A stretch of DNA of 64,000 nt from Paracoccaceae bacterium (GCA_030148005.1 JASBUI010000033.1:62001-126000), one strand, 5' to 3'; positions 16,842 to 26,462 are shown, numbered from the stretch's first letter. Notes: generated by a model from the letters alone, not told the origin. Translations and numbers: made by a program.

Positions 16842-17099
16842 ATGCAAACCGTAGAAATCTACACGACACCGCTTTGTGGCTATTGCCACGCCGCCAAGCG
16901 CCTGCTTGGCCAGAAAGAGGTGCCGTTCACCGAAATGGACGTCTCGCGCGATCCTGAACTGCGTCAGGCGATGATGAAGCGTGCGAACGGGCGCCACACG
17001 GTTCCGCAGATATTCATCGGCGGTGCGCATGTCGGCGGCTATGATGAGCTGGCCGCGCTGGAACGGCAGGGCAAGCTTGACCCGCTACTGGCGGCGTAG
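16842..17099 (+). CDS. grxC: Glutaredoxin 3
   Basis: 85 residues, one thioredoxin-fold domain. Reduces protein disulfides and glutathione mixed disulfides using glutathione. The active site is C-G-Y-C (in TTPLCGYCHAAK) rather than the commoner CPYC. TVPQIFIGGAHVGGYDEL gives the cis-proline and glutathione-binding loop. It lies 38 bases after comF and five before the amidase gene, so an operon is likely. Confidence 0.93.
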   Translation: MQTVEIYTTPLCGYCHAAKRLLGQKEVPFTEMDVSRDPELRQAMMKRANGRHTVPQIFIGGAHVGGYDELAALERQGKLDPLLAA

Positions 17100-17104
17100 C
17101 GGTT

Positions 17105-17935
17105 ATGCGCGCGGCTTTGTTGCAGCTGAATTCATCGGACGATCCGGGCGCCAATCTTAAGGTTACACTCGACTACATGGCGCAAGCGGCAGCGGGCGGC
17201 GCAAGCTTTGTTCTGACGCCCGAGGTGACGAACTGTGTTTCGGCAAGCCGGGCGCGTCAGCAAGAGGTTCTACAGACAGAGGCAGAGGACCAGACCCTTG
17301 CCGGTCTGCGGCAGGCGGCGGCGGATCTGGGGGTCTGGCTTTTGATCGGCTCATTGGGGCTGAAGACCGACGATCCGGACGGGCGCTTTGTGAACCGGTC
17401 CTTTCTGATCGATCCCAAGGGTAAAATCACGGCGCGCTATGACAAGATGCACATGTTCGATGTGCAGCTTTCCGAAACCGAAGGGTATCGCGAATCAAGT
17501 GGCTACAGGCCCGGAAGCAAGGCGGTGGTTGCCGATGTCGCGGGCGTGCCTGTGGGGATGTCGGTCTGTTACGATCTGCGCTTTGCCTATCTTTACCGCG
17601 CCCTTGCACAGGCCGGGGCAAAGGTTTTGACGGTACCCTCTGCCTTTGCCGTGCCGACGGGCGAGGCGCATTGGCATGTCCTGTTGCGGGCGCGGGCGAT
17701 TGAAACGGGATGTTTCGTTCTGGCGCCTGCGCAGACGGGAACGCATTCGGCAACCGAAGGCACAGCGCGCAAAACTTTTGGGCATTCGCTTGTCGTGGCG
17801 CCTTGGGGCGAGGTTTTGGTGGACGCTGGTGACGCACCGGGCGTGTCGCTTGTTGATCTTGACTTGTCTGCGGTTGAAACTGCCCGTGCAAGGGTCCCGT
17901 CGCTGACCCATGACCAGAAATTCGAAGGCCCCTGA
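17105..17935 (+). CDS. Carbon-nitrogen hydrolase, Nit1/Nit2-type omega-amidase
   Basis: 276 residues. Nitrilase-superfamily catalytic triad visible: E40 (LTPEVTN), K114 (RYDKMHMFDV) and C155 (SVCYDLRF). The overall sequence resembles the Nit1/NIT2 branch, whose members hydrolyse deaminated glutathione or 2-oxoglutaramate. Its position right behind glutaredoxin suits glutathione repair (inference). The stop overlaps the ATG of the MarR gene by one base. Confidence 0.87.
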   Translation: MRAALLQLNSSDDPGANLKVTLDYMAQAAAGGASFVLTPEVTNCVSASRARQQEVLQTEAEDQTLAGLRQAAADLGVWLLIGSLGLKTDDPDGRFVNRSFLIDPKGKITARYDKMHMFDVQLSETEGYRESSGYRPGSKAVVADVAGVPVGMSVCYDLRFAYLYRALAQAGAKVLTVPSAFAVPTGEAHWHVLLRARAIETGCFVLAPAQTGTHSATEGTARKTFGHSLVVAPWGEVLVDAGDAPGVSLVDLDLSAVETARARVPSLTHDQKFEGP

Positions 17936-18375
17936 TGTCCGCGCAAAACGATTCCCTGGCCATCGCCCTTTTCAGTGAGCTTTTCGCCGCTGATCAGTTG
18001 GCGCGCGCCCGGCTAAGCAAGGCGCTGCCAAAGGGAATGGAACTGTCGCATTTTTCCGTCCTGAACCATCTTGCCCGCACCTCGCAAGAGCGCACGCCAG
18101 CGCAGCTTGCCAAGATGTTCAGCGTCACGCGCGGGGCGATGACTAATACGCTGACCAAGCTGGAACGCGCGGGCCATGTCCACATTCGACCCGATTGGGA
18201 CGATGCGCGGCGCAAGTTGATCGCGATCAGCCCGGCAGGGCGGCAGGCGCGCGATGCGGCGCTGGCGATCATAGCGCCAGAGCTTAATCAGGTTGTCAGC
18301 GATCTGGGAACCGATCAGGTGCGCGCGGCGCTTCCGGTGCTGCGCGGTTTGCGAGAGCGGATGTCGGGTGACTAG
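17935..18375 (+). CDS. MarR family transcriptional regulator
   Basis: 146 residues with the winged-helix core: helix-turn-helix around [20 protein letters not shown] and the wing with [14 protein letters not shown]. Binds DNA as a dimer and is usually released by a small ligand or by oxidation. Target unknown; its own operon with the amidase and glutaredoxin is possible. It ends in a stop codon interlocked with that of convergent ubiG (CTAG). Confidence 0.88.
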   Translation: MSAQNDSLAIALFSELFAADQLARARLSKALPKGMELSHFSVLNHLARTSQERTPAQLAKMFSVTRGAMTNTLTKLERAGHVHIRPDWDDARRKLIAISPAGRQARDAALAIIAPELNQVVSDLGTDQVRAALPVLRGLRERMSGD

Positions 18376-19109
18376 TCCGGCCTGATGCTGGTGGTGACAT
18401 AGTTCACCGACAGATCACGCTCTGATATGCGCCAGTTCCACGACAGCGGATTGAACTGAAACCCTTTGCGATCCACCGGATCCAGACCGGCGTTGCGCAA
18501 GAGTTCATAAAGCTCGTCCGGCGTGATGAACTTAGCCCAGTCATGCGTGCCCTTGGGAAGCCAGCGCATGATGTGCTCTGCCCCAAGGATGGCGAAGGCA
18601 AAGCTTTTGGGATTTCGGTTCAGCGTCGAACAGACCATAAGCCCGCCGGGGCGCAACAGCTTGCGGCAGGCGGTCAGATAGGCAAGCGGGTCGGCGACAT
18701 GTTCGACGACTTCCATATTCAGGATCGCGTCAAAGGTTTCCCCCTTGTCGGCAAGCGCCTCTGCCGTTGTGTGGCGATAGTCGATGTTCAGACCCGACTG
18801 GGCGGCGTGGACCTGAGCGACGGGGATGTTCCCTTCGGCCGCATCGGCGCCGACAACGGTTGCCCCAAGGCGCGCCATGGGTTCGGACAACAGGCCACCG
18901 CCACATCCGATGTCGAGGATGCGCAGGTCCTTGAAGGGCTTGGGGCCGGTCAGGTCGCGGCCAAACTCTGATGCGATCTGGCGTGTGATATAATCCAACC
19001 GGCAGGGGTTGAGCATGTGAAGCGGCTTGAACTTGCCTTCGGTGTCCCACCATTCGGCTGCCATGGCTTCGAATTTGGCGACTTCGGCTGGATCGATAGT
19101 TGTTACCAT
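18372..19109 (-). CDS. ubiG: Ubiquinone biosynthesis O-methyltransferase
   Basis: 245 residues from the ATG at 19109 (AAGGA seven bases upstream; product begins like other UbiG proteins with a [10 protein letters not shown] segment). A longer frame from ATG 19175 would overlap the divergent iminopeptidase start, and looks less likely. SAM motif I is [14 protein letters not shown], and [11 protein letters not shown] follows. Carries out both O-methylations in ubiquinone synthesis. Confidence 0.93.
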   Translation of the reverse strand: MVTTIDPAEVAKFEAMAAEWWDTEGKFKPLHMLNPCRLDYITRQIASEFGRDLTGPKPFKDLRILDIGCGGGLLSEPMARLGATVVGADAAEGNIPVAQVHAAQSGLNIDYRHTTAEALADKGETFDAILNMEVVEHVADPLAYLTACRKLLRPGGLMVCSTLNRNPKSFAFAILGAEHIMRWLPKGTHDWAKFITPDELYELLRNAGLDPVDRKGFQFNPLSWNWRISERDLSVNYVTTSIRPD

Positions 19110-19173
19110 CAGATGTTCCTTTTCGGGCAGCTTCCCCATGGCGGGCCGGCTCTGAGCGTTATATAGATCATTC

Positions 19174-20166
19174 ATGGACAAGGTCTCGGGCCAAAAACGC
19201 GCGGTGGCGTATCTTTATCCGCCGATCGATCCGTTCGATCAGCGAATGATGGACGTTGGCGACGGGCATAGCATCTATGTCGAGCAATGTGGCAACCCCA
19301 AGGGCATCCCTGTTGTGGTTCTGCATGGCGGACCGGGTGGTGGATGCAGCCCATCGATGCGTCGCTATTTCGACCCCGCGCATTACCGGATCGTGCTGTT
19401 TGATCAGCGCGGCTGTGGTCGTTCGCGCCCGCACGCAAGTGTCGAAGACAACACGACATGGCATCTGGTTTCGGATATCGAAGCTATCCGCACCGCGCTG
19501 GGCATTGATCGCTGGATCGTCTTTGGCGGAAGCTGGGGCGCAACGCTTGCGCTGATCTATGCGCAGGCGCATCCCGTCCGTGCGGCCTTTCTGGCGCTGC
19601 GCGGCGTGTTCCTGATGACCAAGAAAGAGCTGGCATGGTTCTATGGCGGCGGTGCGGGCAGTTTCTGGCCGGACCTTTGGGCGCGGTTTTCAGGGCTGAT
19701 TCCCGACGAGGAACGGGGCGACATGATCGCCGCCTATCACAAGCGGCTGTTTTCCGGTGATCGCGCGACAGAGACACGGTTTGCCCGTGCCTGGGCGGGC
19801 TGGGAAAATGCGCTGGCCTCGATTGAGAACAACGGCCCCTTGGGCGAAAGCCCGGCGGAATACGCGCGCGCCTTTGCCCGGCTTGAGAATCACTATTTCA
19901 TCAATCAGGGTTTTCTAGAGCGTGACGGCCAGATCCTTGAGGACATGGAAAAGATCGCCGATGTGCCCGGAACGGTCGTGCAGGGGCGCTATGACATGAT
20001 CTGTCCGCCTGCTTCGGCGGTGGCGCTGACAGATCGCTGGCCGGCGGGGGATTTGCGCATTGTGCCCTTGGCAGGGCATGCCCTTTCAGAGCCGGGTATC
20101 AGTGCAGAGTTGGTGCGTGTGACCGATATGTTGCGCCAAAGGGCGGATATGAAGGCGCTTGCCTAG
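19174..20166 (+). CDS. pip: Proline iminopeptidase
   Basis: 330 residues. Alpha/beta hydrolase releasing N-terminal proline from peptides. Oxyanion region HGGPGGG (51-57), FDQRGCGRS, nucleophile S120 in GGSWG, acid in RYDMICPP and histidine in AGHALSEPG near the end, all in the S33 family positions. It stands divergently from ubiG. The next genes (a peptide-class ABC importer) begin 103 bases on, so intake and breakdown of peptides may go together, though the separate regulatory site argues for an independent unit. Confidence 0.9.
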   Translation: MDKVSGQKRAVAYLYPPIDPFDQRMMDVGDGHSIYVEQCGNPKGIPVVVLHGGPGGGCSPSMRRYFDPAHYRIVLFDQRGCGRSRPHASVEDNTTWHLVSDIEAIRTALGIDRWIVFGGSWGATLALIYAQAHPVRAAFLALRGVFLMTKKELAWFYGGGAGSFWPDLWARFSGLIPDEERGDMIAAYHKRLFSGDRATETRFARAWAGWENALASIENNGPLGESPAEYARAFARLENHYFINQGFLERDGQILEDMEKIADVPGTVVQGRYDMICPPASAVALTDRWPAGDLRIVPLAGHALSEPGISAELVRVTDMLRQRADMKALA

Positions 20167-20242
20167 ATCCATCCAGACTAGTTTACGCAGGGTCCGCTTT
20201 TGTTCGAGGGGCTTTACACGATAAAGTGAGGCGTTACGCTTA

Positions 20243-20256
20243 TGTAAGCGCTTACC
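20243..20256. promoter_or_regulatory. LacI-family-like operator palindrome
   Basis: Contains the perfect 12-bp palindrome GTAAGCGCTTAC (20244-20255) with a T to its left, close to the LacI-family form TGTAAGCG-CTTACA with central CG. It sits directly before the ribosome site of the importer operon. A further inverted repeat, CGCTTA-TG-TAAGCG (20237-20250), overlaps it. The regulator gene is not in the window. Confidence 0.5.
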
Positions 20257-20269
20257 GGGGGAGAAACGA

Positions 20270-21268
20270 TTGGGCGGTGTACTACGAATAATTCTGCAGC
20301 GCCTTTTCTTGGGACTTCTAACTCTACTTGTCGTTTCGGTCGTCATCTTCGTTGCGGTGAACCTTTTGCCCGGCGACTTTGCCGAAGCGATCCTTGGCCA
20401 AGGCGCCACACCCGAAGCAGTTGCCTCTATTCGCGCTGATCTTGGTCTCGACCAAGGAATGGTCGTTCGCTACTTCAGCTGGCTTAGCGACGCGCTGCGC
20501 GGTGATCTGGGAACCAGCTTTGCACAGGCCAACTTTGCCAGCTTCGTGGGCTCAAGCGCCAATCTGGGCGGCGTGACGGTTGCGGACCAGATTGCGCCGC
20601 GCTTTGCCAATACGATGTTCCTTGCGGGCGTGACGGCCGCGATTGCGGTTCCCATTGCGCTGACGCTTGGCATTCTGGCCGCGCTTTTCCGCAATTCGAT
20701 CTTTGACCGGGCGACCAATATCCTGACGCTTTCGTCGATCTCGAGCCCTGAGTTCTTTCTGGCCTATATCCTTATCCTGCTTCTGGCGGTGGTGAACCCG
20801 ATCCTGCCTTCGCTGTCGAACATCTATGACGGCATGGCCTTTGGAGAGCGGTTGCAGAAAACCCTGCTTCCGGCGCTGACGCTGACGCTGGTTGTGACGG
20901 CGCATATGATGCGGATGACGCGGGCGGCAATCATCAACCTCTTGGCCAGCCCCTATATCGAAATGGCGCGGCTAAAGGGGCTAAGCCCCTTGCGGGTCAT
21001 CGTGGTGCATGCCCTGCCCAACGCCCTTGCGCCGATCATCAATGTCATCGCGCTGAACCTTGCCTATCTGATCACCGGCGTTGTCGTCGTGGAGGTGGTA
21101 TTTGTGTACCCCGGCATCGGCCAGTTGTTCGTTGATAGCGTCAAGATCAGGGATATTCCGGTGGTTCAGGCCAGCTGTCTGATCTTTGCAGCCGCCTATA
21201 TTCTGCTGAACCTTCTGGCGGATATTCTTTCCATCCTTTCCAATCCAAGACTGAGGCACCCAAAATGA
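20270..21268 (+). CDS. ABC importer permease, DppB/OppB family
   Basis: 332 residues from a TTG start at 20270, supported by GGGGGAG seven bases before it; no ATG or GTG fits. Six membrane segments and the EAA loop (SPYIEMARLKGLSPLRVIVVHALPN region) are typical of the first permease of dipeptide/oligopeptide/nickel-class importers. First gene of a four-gene operon (permease, permease, double ATPase, binding protein). Confidence 0.9.
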   Translation: MGGVLRIILQRLFLGLLTLLVVSVVIFVAVNLLPGDFAEAILGQGATPEAVASIRADLGLDQGMVVRYFSWLSDALRGDLGTSFAQANFASFVGSSANLGGVTVADQIAPRFANTMFLAGVTAAIAVPIALTLGILAALFRNSIFDRATNILTLSSISSPEFFLAYILILLLAVVNPILPSLSNIYDGMAFGERLQKTLLPALTLTLVVTAHMMRMTRAAIINLLASPYIEMARLKGLSPLRVIVVHALPNALAPIINVIALNLAYLITGVVVVEVVFVYPGIGQLFVDSVKIRDIPVVQASCLIFAAAYILLNLLADILSILSNPRLRHPK

Positions 21269-22437
21269 GCATTTGGTTGCAAATCGTGCTGGCCCTTGTG
21301 GCCATTGGGTTGGGTGCGTGGGTCTTGCGGTTTGCCGGGCAGAAGGCGACGGGCAACAAGCCGTTCTTTCGCGACATGCCGATTAGCGTGGCCTTTGGTT
21401 ACGTTCTGGGCGCGGCGGCGGTGATCTGGGGGATCGGGTTCTACTTTCATCCCGGCGCGACCTTCTTTCGCTGGGCGGTGCAAGGTTTTGTCGGCTTTGC
21501 GATCGCGGCTTACGTCTTTCGCCTGTTTGGTCGCCATGTCGGAACGCAAGGGACGAAAAAGCTTTTCCGCGGCATGCCGCTGACCGCCAGTTTCGGAATT
21601 CTGACCATCCTTATCTATGCGGTTGTCGCGATCTTTGCGGGTCTAATCGCGCCCTATGGGCAGGAAGAGATCCTAGGTCAGGCCAATGTCGTGCCGGGCG
21701 GTGATGTTGCCTTTGGCGGCAATCCGCAGTTCCCGCTTGGGACCGACCAGATTGGCCGCGATATCTTAAGCCGCCTGATCTATGGCGCGCAGAACACCGT
21801 GGGCATTGCCTTTGCCACGACCTGCCTTGCGTTCTTTCTGGGCGGCACGTTCGGCTTTCTTGCGGCGACGCTGGGCGGGTGGCTGGATCAGGCATTGTCG
21901 CGTTCGGTTGACGTTCTGATGGCGATCCCGGCGCTGATCTTTGCGCTGCTTTTGATGACGATCGCGTCGGTCTGGTCGACCAAGCTGGGCATACCGCTGA
22001 CCTATTTCATGGTGCTGATCATTGCTGTCATTGATTCGACGCGGGTCTTCCGCCTGTCGCGGGCCGTGGGCCAGAACATCGTCGTGATGGACTATATCGA
22101 GGCGGCGAAACTGCGGGGCGAGGGGCTTGCGTACCTTATCTTCCGCGAGATCCTGCCCAATGCTACCGCGCCCCTTCTGGCCGAGTTCGGGTTGCGGTTC
22201 TGCTTTGTCTTCCTGACGATAGCTTCGCTGTCGTTTCTGGGTGTCGGCATTCAGCCGCCGCTGGCCGACTGGGGAACGATGGTTCGCGATCTGTCACAGT
22301 TCATCAACTTTGCCGCCTTCGCGCCGCGGGTTGCGTCAGCGCCATTGCTGGCGGCGGGGGCCATCGCCCTGTTGACCGTTGCGGTCAATTTCGTCGTCGA
22401 CTGGATGCTGCATAAATCATCGGGGTTGAAGGAATGA
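21265..22437 (+). CDS. ABC importer permease, DppC/OppC family, with extended N-terminus
   Basis: 390 residues, about 90 longer than most DppC proteins. The C-terminal ~270 residues are the normal permease (DQIGRDILSRLIYGA, EAAKLRGEGLAYLIFREILPN EAA loop). The extra N-terminus adds about two to three membrane segments and contains a repeat: FFRDMPISVAFGYVL (34-48) resembles LFRGMPLTASFGILT (100-114), which is the normal family N-terminus. Overlaps both neighbours by ATGA. Confidence 0.9.
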   Translation: MSIWLQIVLALVAIGLGAWVLRFAGQKATGNKPFFRDMPISVAFGYVLGAAAVIWGIGFYFHPGATFFRWAVQGFVGFAIAAYVFRLFGRHVGTQGTKKLFRGMPLTASFGILTILIYAVVAIFAGLIAPYGQEEILGQANVVPGGDVAFGGNPQFPLGTDQIGRDILSRLIYGAQNTVGIAFATTCLAFFLGGTFGFLAATLGGWLDQALSRSVDVLMAIPALIFALLLMTIASVWSTKLGIPLTYFMVLIIAVIDSTRVFRLSRAVGQNIVVMDYIEAAKLRGEGLAYLIFREILPNATAPLLAEFGLRFCFVFLTIASLSFLGVGIQPPLADWGTMVRDLSQFINFAAFAPRVASAPLLAAGAIALLTVAVNFVVDWMLHKSSGLKE

Positions 22438-24077
22438 GCGCGCTTGTCGAGATCAACGATCTGTGGATTGAAGGGCGCTCGGACGAGCAGTGGAACCCGA
22501 TCATCAACGGCGCGTCGCTATCGCTGAACAAGGGCGAAGTTCTGGGGCTGATCGGCGAATCCGGTGCGGGCAAGTCGACACTTGGGCTTGCAGCGATGGG
22601 ATTTACCCGCGACGGCGTGCGCATTTCGGGCGGGTCGGTGCGTTTTGACGGGATCGATCTGGTCAATGCCTCGGCCGCGGTGAAGAGAGAGCTTTTGGGC
22701 AAGCGCATTGCCTATGTGGCGCAATCGGCGGCGGCAAGTTTCAACCCTGCGCACCGGCTGATCGATCAGCACACAGAGGCGCCGGTTCAGCATGGCGTGC
22801 AGTCAAAGGCCGAAAGTCAGGCGGACGGAATAGAGCTTTATCGCCGGTTGCGGCTGCCCAACCCTGATGAGATCGGCTTTCGCTATCCGCATCAGGTTTC
22901 AGGCGGTCAGCTTCAGCGGGCGATGACGGCGATGGCGATGTCGTGCCGCCCCGATCTGATCATCTTTGATGAACCGACCACCGCGCTGGACGTGACCACC
23001 CAGATCGAGGTTCTGGCAAGCATTCGCGACATCGTGGAACAGTTCGACACGGCGGCGATCTATATCACCCATGACCTTGCGGTGGTGGCGCAGATGGCCG
23101 ATCGCATCAAGGTTCTGCTGAAGGGCGACGAGGTGGAAGAGGCCGAAACGCGCGAGATGCTGTCCAGCCCCAAGGAAGATTACACCAAGTCGCTTTGGGC
23201 GGTGCGTTCGTTCCAGCGCAAGCAAAAGGCGCCGGCGATTGCGGGGGCGACGCCGGTTATCCGGGTCAAGAACGTCAACGCCTCTTACGGCAAGGTGCCG
23301 GTTCTGCATGACGTCAGTTTTGACATCCACGAAGGGCGCACCGTGGCGGTTGTTGGCGAATCGGGGTCGGGCAAATCGACGGCGGCGCGGTGCATCACCG
23401 GGCTTTTGCCGCCGCGCTCGGGCCATATCGAGTTTGACGGCGAGGTTCTGCCACTGGACTATCGCAAGCGGTCAAAGATGCAGCTGCGGCAGGCTCAGAT
23501 GATTTATCAGATGGCCGATACGGCCCTGAACCCGCGCAAGACGATCGGAGAGCTGATCGGGCGACCGGTAGAATTCTACATGGGTCTGAAAGGCGCCGAA
23601 AAGCGAAAGCGGGTCGAGCATCTGCTGGAAGAGATCGAACTTGAGCCAAGCCAGTATTTTCATCGCCTGCCGTCCGAGTTGTCGGGCGGTCAGAAACAGC
23701 GCATCGGGATTGCCCGTGCGCTTGCAGCCGAGCCAAAGTTCATTATCTGTGATGAGGTGACATCGGCGCTGGACCAATTGGTGGCGGAAGGAATTCTAAA
23801 GCTTTTGGCCAAGCTTCAGGACAGTCTGGGGTTGTCGTATATGTTCATCACGCACGACCTTGCGACGGTGAAGTCTATTGCCGACGAAGTGGTCGTGATG
23901 AAGGATGGTAGAGTGGTTGAGCACGGCCCGAAGGACGAAATGTTCCGCCCGCCGCACCACCCCTACACGGATCTTTTGCTGTCGTCGGTCCCGGAAATGG
24001 ACCCTGACTGGCTTACCAACCTGCTGGCCGAACGGGGTATCGACAACATCGGGGATGCAGCAGTTGATAAGATGTAA
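22434..24077 (+). CDS. ABC importer ATPase, fused DppD-DppF type (two ATPase domains)
   Basis: 547 residues, two complete nucleotide-binding domains: Walker A GESGAGKST (~41) and GESGSGKST (~308), signatures VSGGQLQR and LSGGQKQR, Walker B IIFDEPTTALD and IICDEVTSALD. One protein thus replaces separate DppD and DppF. In the second domain the switch region reads DEVTSALD, as in many DppF proteins. A short GC-rich repeat separates it from the binding-protein gene. Confidence 0.92.
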   Translation: MSALVEINDLWIEGRSDEQWNPIINGASLSLNKGEVLGLIGESGAGKSTLGLAAMGFTRDGVRISGGSVRFDGIDLVNASAAVKRELLGKRIAYVAQSAAASFNPAHRLIDQHTEAPVQHGVQSKAESQADGIELYRRLRLPNPDEIGFRYPHQVSGGQLQRAMTAMAMSCRPDLIIFDEPTTALDVTTQIEVLASIRDIVEQFDTAAIYITHDLAVVAQMADRIKVLLKGDEVEEAETREMLSSPKEDYTKSLWAVRSFQRKQKAPAIAGATPVIRVKNVNASYGKVPVLHDVSFDIHEGRTVAVVGESGSGKSTAARCITGLLPPRSGHIEFDGEVLPLDYRKRSKMQLRQAQMIYQMADTALNPRKTIGELIGRPVEFYMGLKGAEKRKRVEHLLEEIELEPSQYFHRLPSELSGGQKQRIGIARALAAEPKFIICDEVTSALDQLVAEGILKLLAKLQDSLGLSYMFITHDLATVKSIADEVVVMKDGRVVEHGPKDEMFRPPHHPYTDLLLSSVPEMDPDWLTNLLAERGIDNIGDAAVDKM

Positions 24078-24153
24078 TGCGAATCGCCCCCGGGATGGGG
24101 TGTAGTTGCCGTTCTCTGGATCGGCGGAAGAACTGAAAACAGGGAGAATTCGA

Positions 24154-25698
24154 ATGACAAGACTAGACAGACGCGGAGTGCTGAAAGCAGGCGCTGCCGC
24201 TGGTGTGCTTGCCGCAACGGGCGTGCCTGCCAAGGCTCAGGCCAAGCGGGGCGGGACACTCCGGCTTGGGCTTGCGGGCGCCAACACATCCGACAGCTGG
24301 GACGGGCGGACACATTCCGACACGTTCATGATCCTGATGGCCATGGGCACGGTGTTTGACTGTCTTACCGAGGTTGCCGCCGATGGCACGCTGAAGGGTG
24401 AGCTTGCCGAAAGCTGGGAAGCGTCGGCAGATGCCAAGACCTGGACGTTCAACTTGCGCAAGGGCGTAACCTTTCACAACGGCAAGGCCTTTGGCGCCGA
24501 CGATGTGATCGCATCCCTTCAGATGCACACGGCGGAAGGCGCGAAATCCGCGGCCAAGCCCATCGTCGCCAACATCGAGACGATGACCAAGAAAAGCGAC
24601 AGTCAGGTCGAGTTCACGCTGATCTCGGGCAATGCGGACTTTCCGTTCCTGCTGGCCGACTATCACATCCTGATGTATCCGGCTGGCCAGATCGAAGAGG
24701 CCATCGCCAAGGGGATCGGCACCGGTCTTTACCGCGTCGAAAGTTTTGATCCGGGCGTGCGCTGTGTGGTGCGTCGCGTGGACGGACACTACAAGGATGG
24801 CAAGGCTGGTTGGTTCGATGCTGTCGAAGCCACGGCGATCAACGACAGCTCTGCACGGATGAGCGCGCTGATGACCGGGCAGGTTGATGCGGTGAACAGG
24901 GTCGATTTTAAGACGCTGCCGCTTTTGAAGGCCAACCCCAACACGATGGCTTTCGAGGTTACCGGCAACCAGCATTATACTTTCGCAATGCTGACCCAGA
25001 CCTCGCCGTTTGATGACGTTCATGTCCGCCAGGCGCTGAAATACGGCATCAACCGGCAGGAAATGGTCGACAAGATCCTTCAGGGTCACGGCGCGGTTGG
25101 CAACGACCACCCGATCGGTCCTGCGAACCAGTATTTTGCCGCAGACCTGCCGCAGCTTGAGTATGATCCCGAAAAGGCCAAGTTCCACCTTGATAAGGCG
25201 GGTTTGGACAGCCTGAAGGTTGATCTTAGCGCCTCTGACGCGGCCTTTTCCGGCGCGGTTGATGCAGCGCAGCTGTTCCAGGCTTCGGCCAAGGCAGGCG
25301 GGATCGACATCAATGTCATTCAGGAACCCAAGGATGGTTACTGGTCCAACGTCTGGCTGAAAAAGCCGTTCTGCGCCGTTTACTGGTCGGGGCGTGCGAC
25401 CGAGGACTGGATGTTCTCGACCGCCTATGAGGCTGGTGTTCCGTGGAACGACAGCCAGTGGGACGACCCACGTTTCCAGGACCTGCTTTATGCAGGCCGC
25501 ACAGAGCTGGACAGCGACAAGCGGCGCGCGATCTATCACGAGATGCAGCAGATCCTGTCGACCCGTGGCGGCGTGATCGTGCCGATGTACGCCAACTATG
25601 TTGATGGCGCATCGACCAAGCTGGCGCATGGGCCGGATATCGGAAACATCTTCCAGATGGATTCAAGCCGGATCACCGAGCGTTGGTGGTTCGCCTGA
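24154..25698 (+). CDS. ABC importer substrate-binding protein, family 5 (peptide/oligosaccharide class)
   Basis: 514 residues from the ATG at 24154 (GGGAG upstream). Tat-type signal: DRRGVLKAGAAAGVL and PAKAQA. The mature part follows the SBP family 5 pattern, with RGGTLRLG at its start, LAESWEASADAKTWTFNLRKGV region, FHNGKAFGADDV and DVHVRQALKYGINRQE. Such proteins bind peptides, opines, oligosaccharides or nickel; the ligand cannot be read from sequence. Being last in the operon is unusual, since the binding-protein gene usually comes first. Confidence 0.9.
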   Translation: MTRLDRRGVLKAGAAAGVLAATGVPAKAQAKRGGTLRLGLAGANTSDSWDGRTHSDTFMILMAMGTVFDCLTEVAADGTLKGELAESWEASADAKTWTFNLRKGVTFHNGKAFGADDVIASLQMHTAEGAKSAAKPIVANIETMTKKSDSQVEFTLISGNADFPFLLADYHILMYPAGQIEEAIAKGIGTGLYRVESFDPGVRCVVRRVDGHYKDGKAGWFDAVEATAINDSSARMSALMTGQVDAVNRVDFKTLPLLKANPNTMAFEVTGNQHYTFAMLTQTSPFDDVHVRQALKYGINRQEMVDKILQGHGAVGNDHPIGPANQYFAADLPQLEYDPEKAKFHLDKAGLDSLKVDLSASDAAFSGAVDAAQLFQASAKAGGIDINVIQEPKDGYWSNVWLKKPFCAVYWSGRATEDWMFSTAYEAGVPWNDSQWDDPRFQDLLYAGRTELDSDKRRAIYHEMQQILSTRGGVIVPMYANYVDGASTKLAHGPDIGNIFQMDSSRITERWWFA

Positions 25699-25726
25699 TA
25701 GGTCTTTGACAGACCGGATTTAACGG

Positions 25727-25759
25727 ACGCCCCGCGAATTTCGCGGGGCGTTTGTTTTT
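25727..25759 (+). terminator. Rho-independent terminator of the importer operon
   Basis: Perfect 11-bp stem ACGCCCCGCGA / TCGCGGGGCGT (25727-25737 with 25741-25751), three-base loop, followed by TTGTTTTT. Confidence 0.9.
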
Positions 25760-25838
25760 GGGCGTGATAATATCTGGCCATTTCCTGATGGAACAGAATC
25801 GACGACGTATCCAAAGCTAGGCGAGTGAAGGGGCGAAG

Positions 25839-26462
25839 ATGGCTAAGGCGAATGTTTTCTGGGACCGGATCGCAAAGCGCTATGCGCGCCAGCCGATTGC
25901 CAACATGGCAGCCTATGAAGAAAAGCTGGAGATCATAAAAAAGTACCTGCGGCCGAAAATGCGGATGATGGAGTTTGGGTGCGGCACCGGAAGCACCGCC
26001 CTGCTTTTGGCGCCGTCGGTCAAAGAGATCCATGCGATCGACGTGTCGCCCAACATGATCGGGATCGCCAATGGCAAGCTTGACGGGTCGAACATTTCGA
26101 ACGTGACTTTCGAAGTGGCCGGGATCGACAGTTTTGACGCGCCAGAGGCTGGCTATGATGCCGTCTTGGGGATGAACATCCTGCATCTTGTGGATGACCG
26201 CGATGCCATGATCGGGCGGGTGCATGAAATGTTGGTTTCGGGCGGTGTTTTCATCAGCAGCACAGCTTGCGTTCGCGGCTGGCTTCGGCTGATGTCGCCG
26301 TTCTTTGTATTGGGCCGGATGATCGGCTGGCTTCCGCTTTTGCGGTTCTTTTCGGCGGCCGATCTTGAGGCCAGCATTAAGCGCGCGGGTTTCCGAATTG
26401 AGCACCTGTCGCGGCCCGGCAATGGCATGGCGGTCTTTATCGTGGCCAAGAAGACGAGATAG
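25839..26462 (+). CDS. Class I SAM-dependent methyltransferase
   Basis: 207 residues. SAM motif I is MMEFGCGTGSTALLLA (~48-63), motif II HAIDVSPNMI and motif IV DAVLGMNILHLV. The later hydrophobic stretch (SPFFVLGRMIGWLPLL) suggests contact with a membrane or a lipid substrate. The protein resembles small UbiE-like methyltransferases but the substrate is unknown. It stands alone between two terminators. Confidence 0.83.
   Translation: MAKANVFWDRIAKRYARQPIANMAAYEEKLEIIKKYLRPKMRMMEFGCGTGSTALLLAPSVKEIHAIDVSPNMIGIANGKLDGSNISNVTFEVAGIDSFDAPEAGYDAVLGMNILHLVDDRDAMIGRVHEMLVSGGVFISSTACVRGWLRLMSPFFVLGRMIGWLPLLRFFSAADLEASIKRAGFRIEHLSRPGNGMAVFIVAKKTR

Noticed and set aside
19110-19175. ubiG start at ATG 19175, overlapping the iminopeptidase ATG
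   Set aside because: The internal ATG at 19109 has a good ribosome site and matches the family N-terminus.
24163-25629. 488-residue open frame on minus
   Set aside because: Lies wholly opposite the family 5 binding-protein gene; high GC codon bias leaves the antisense frame open.
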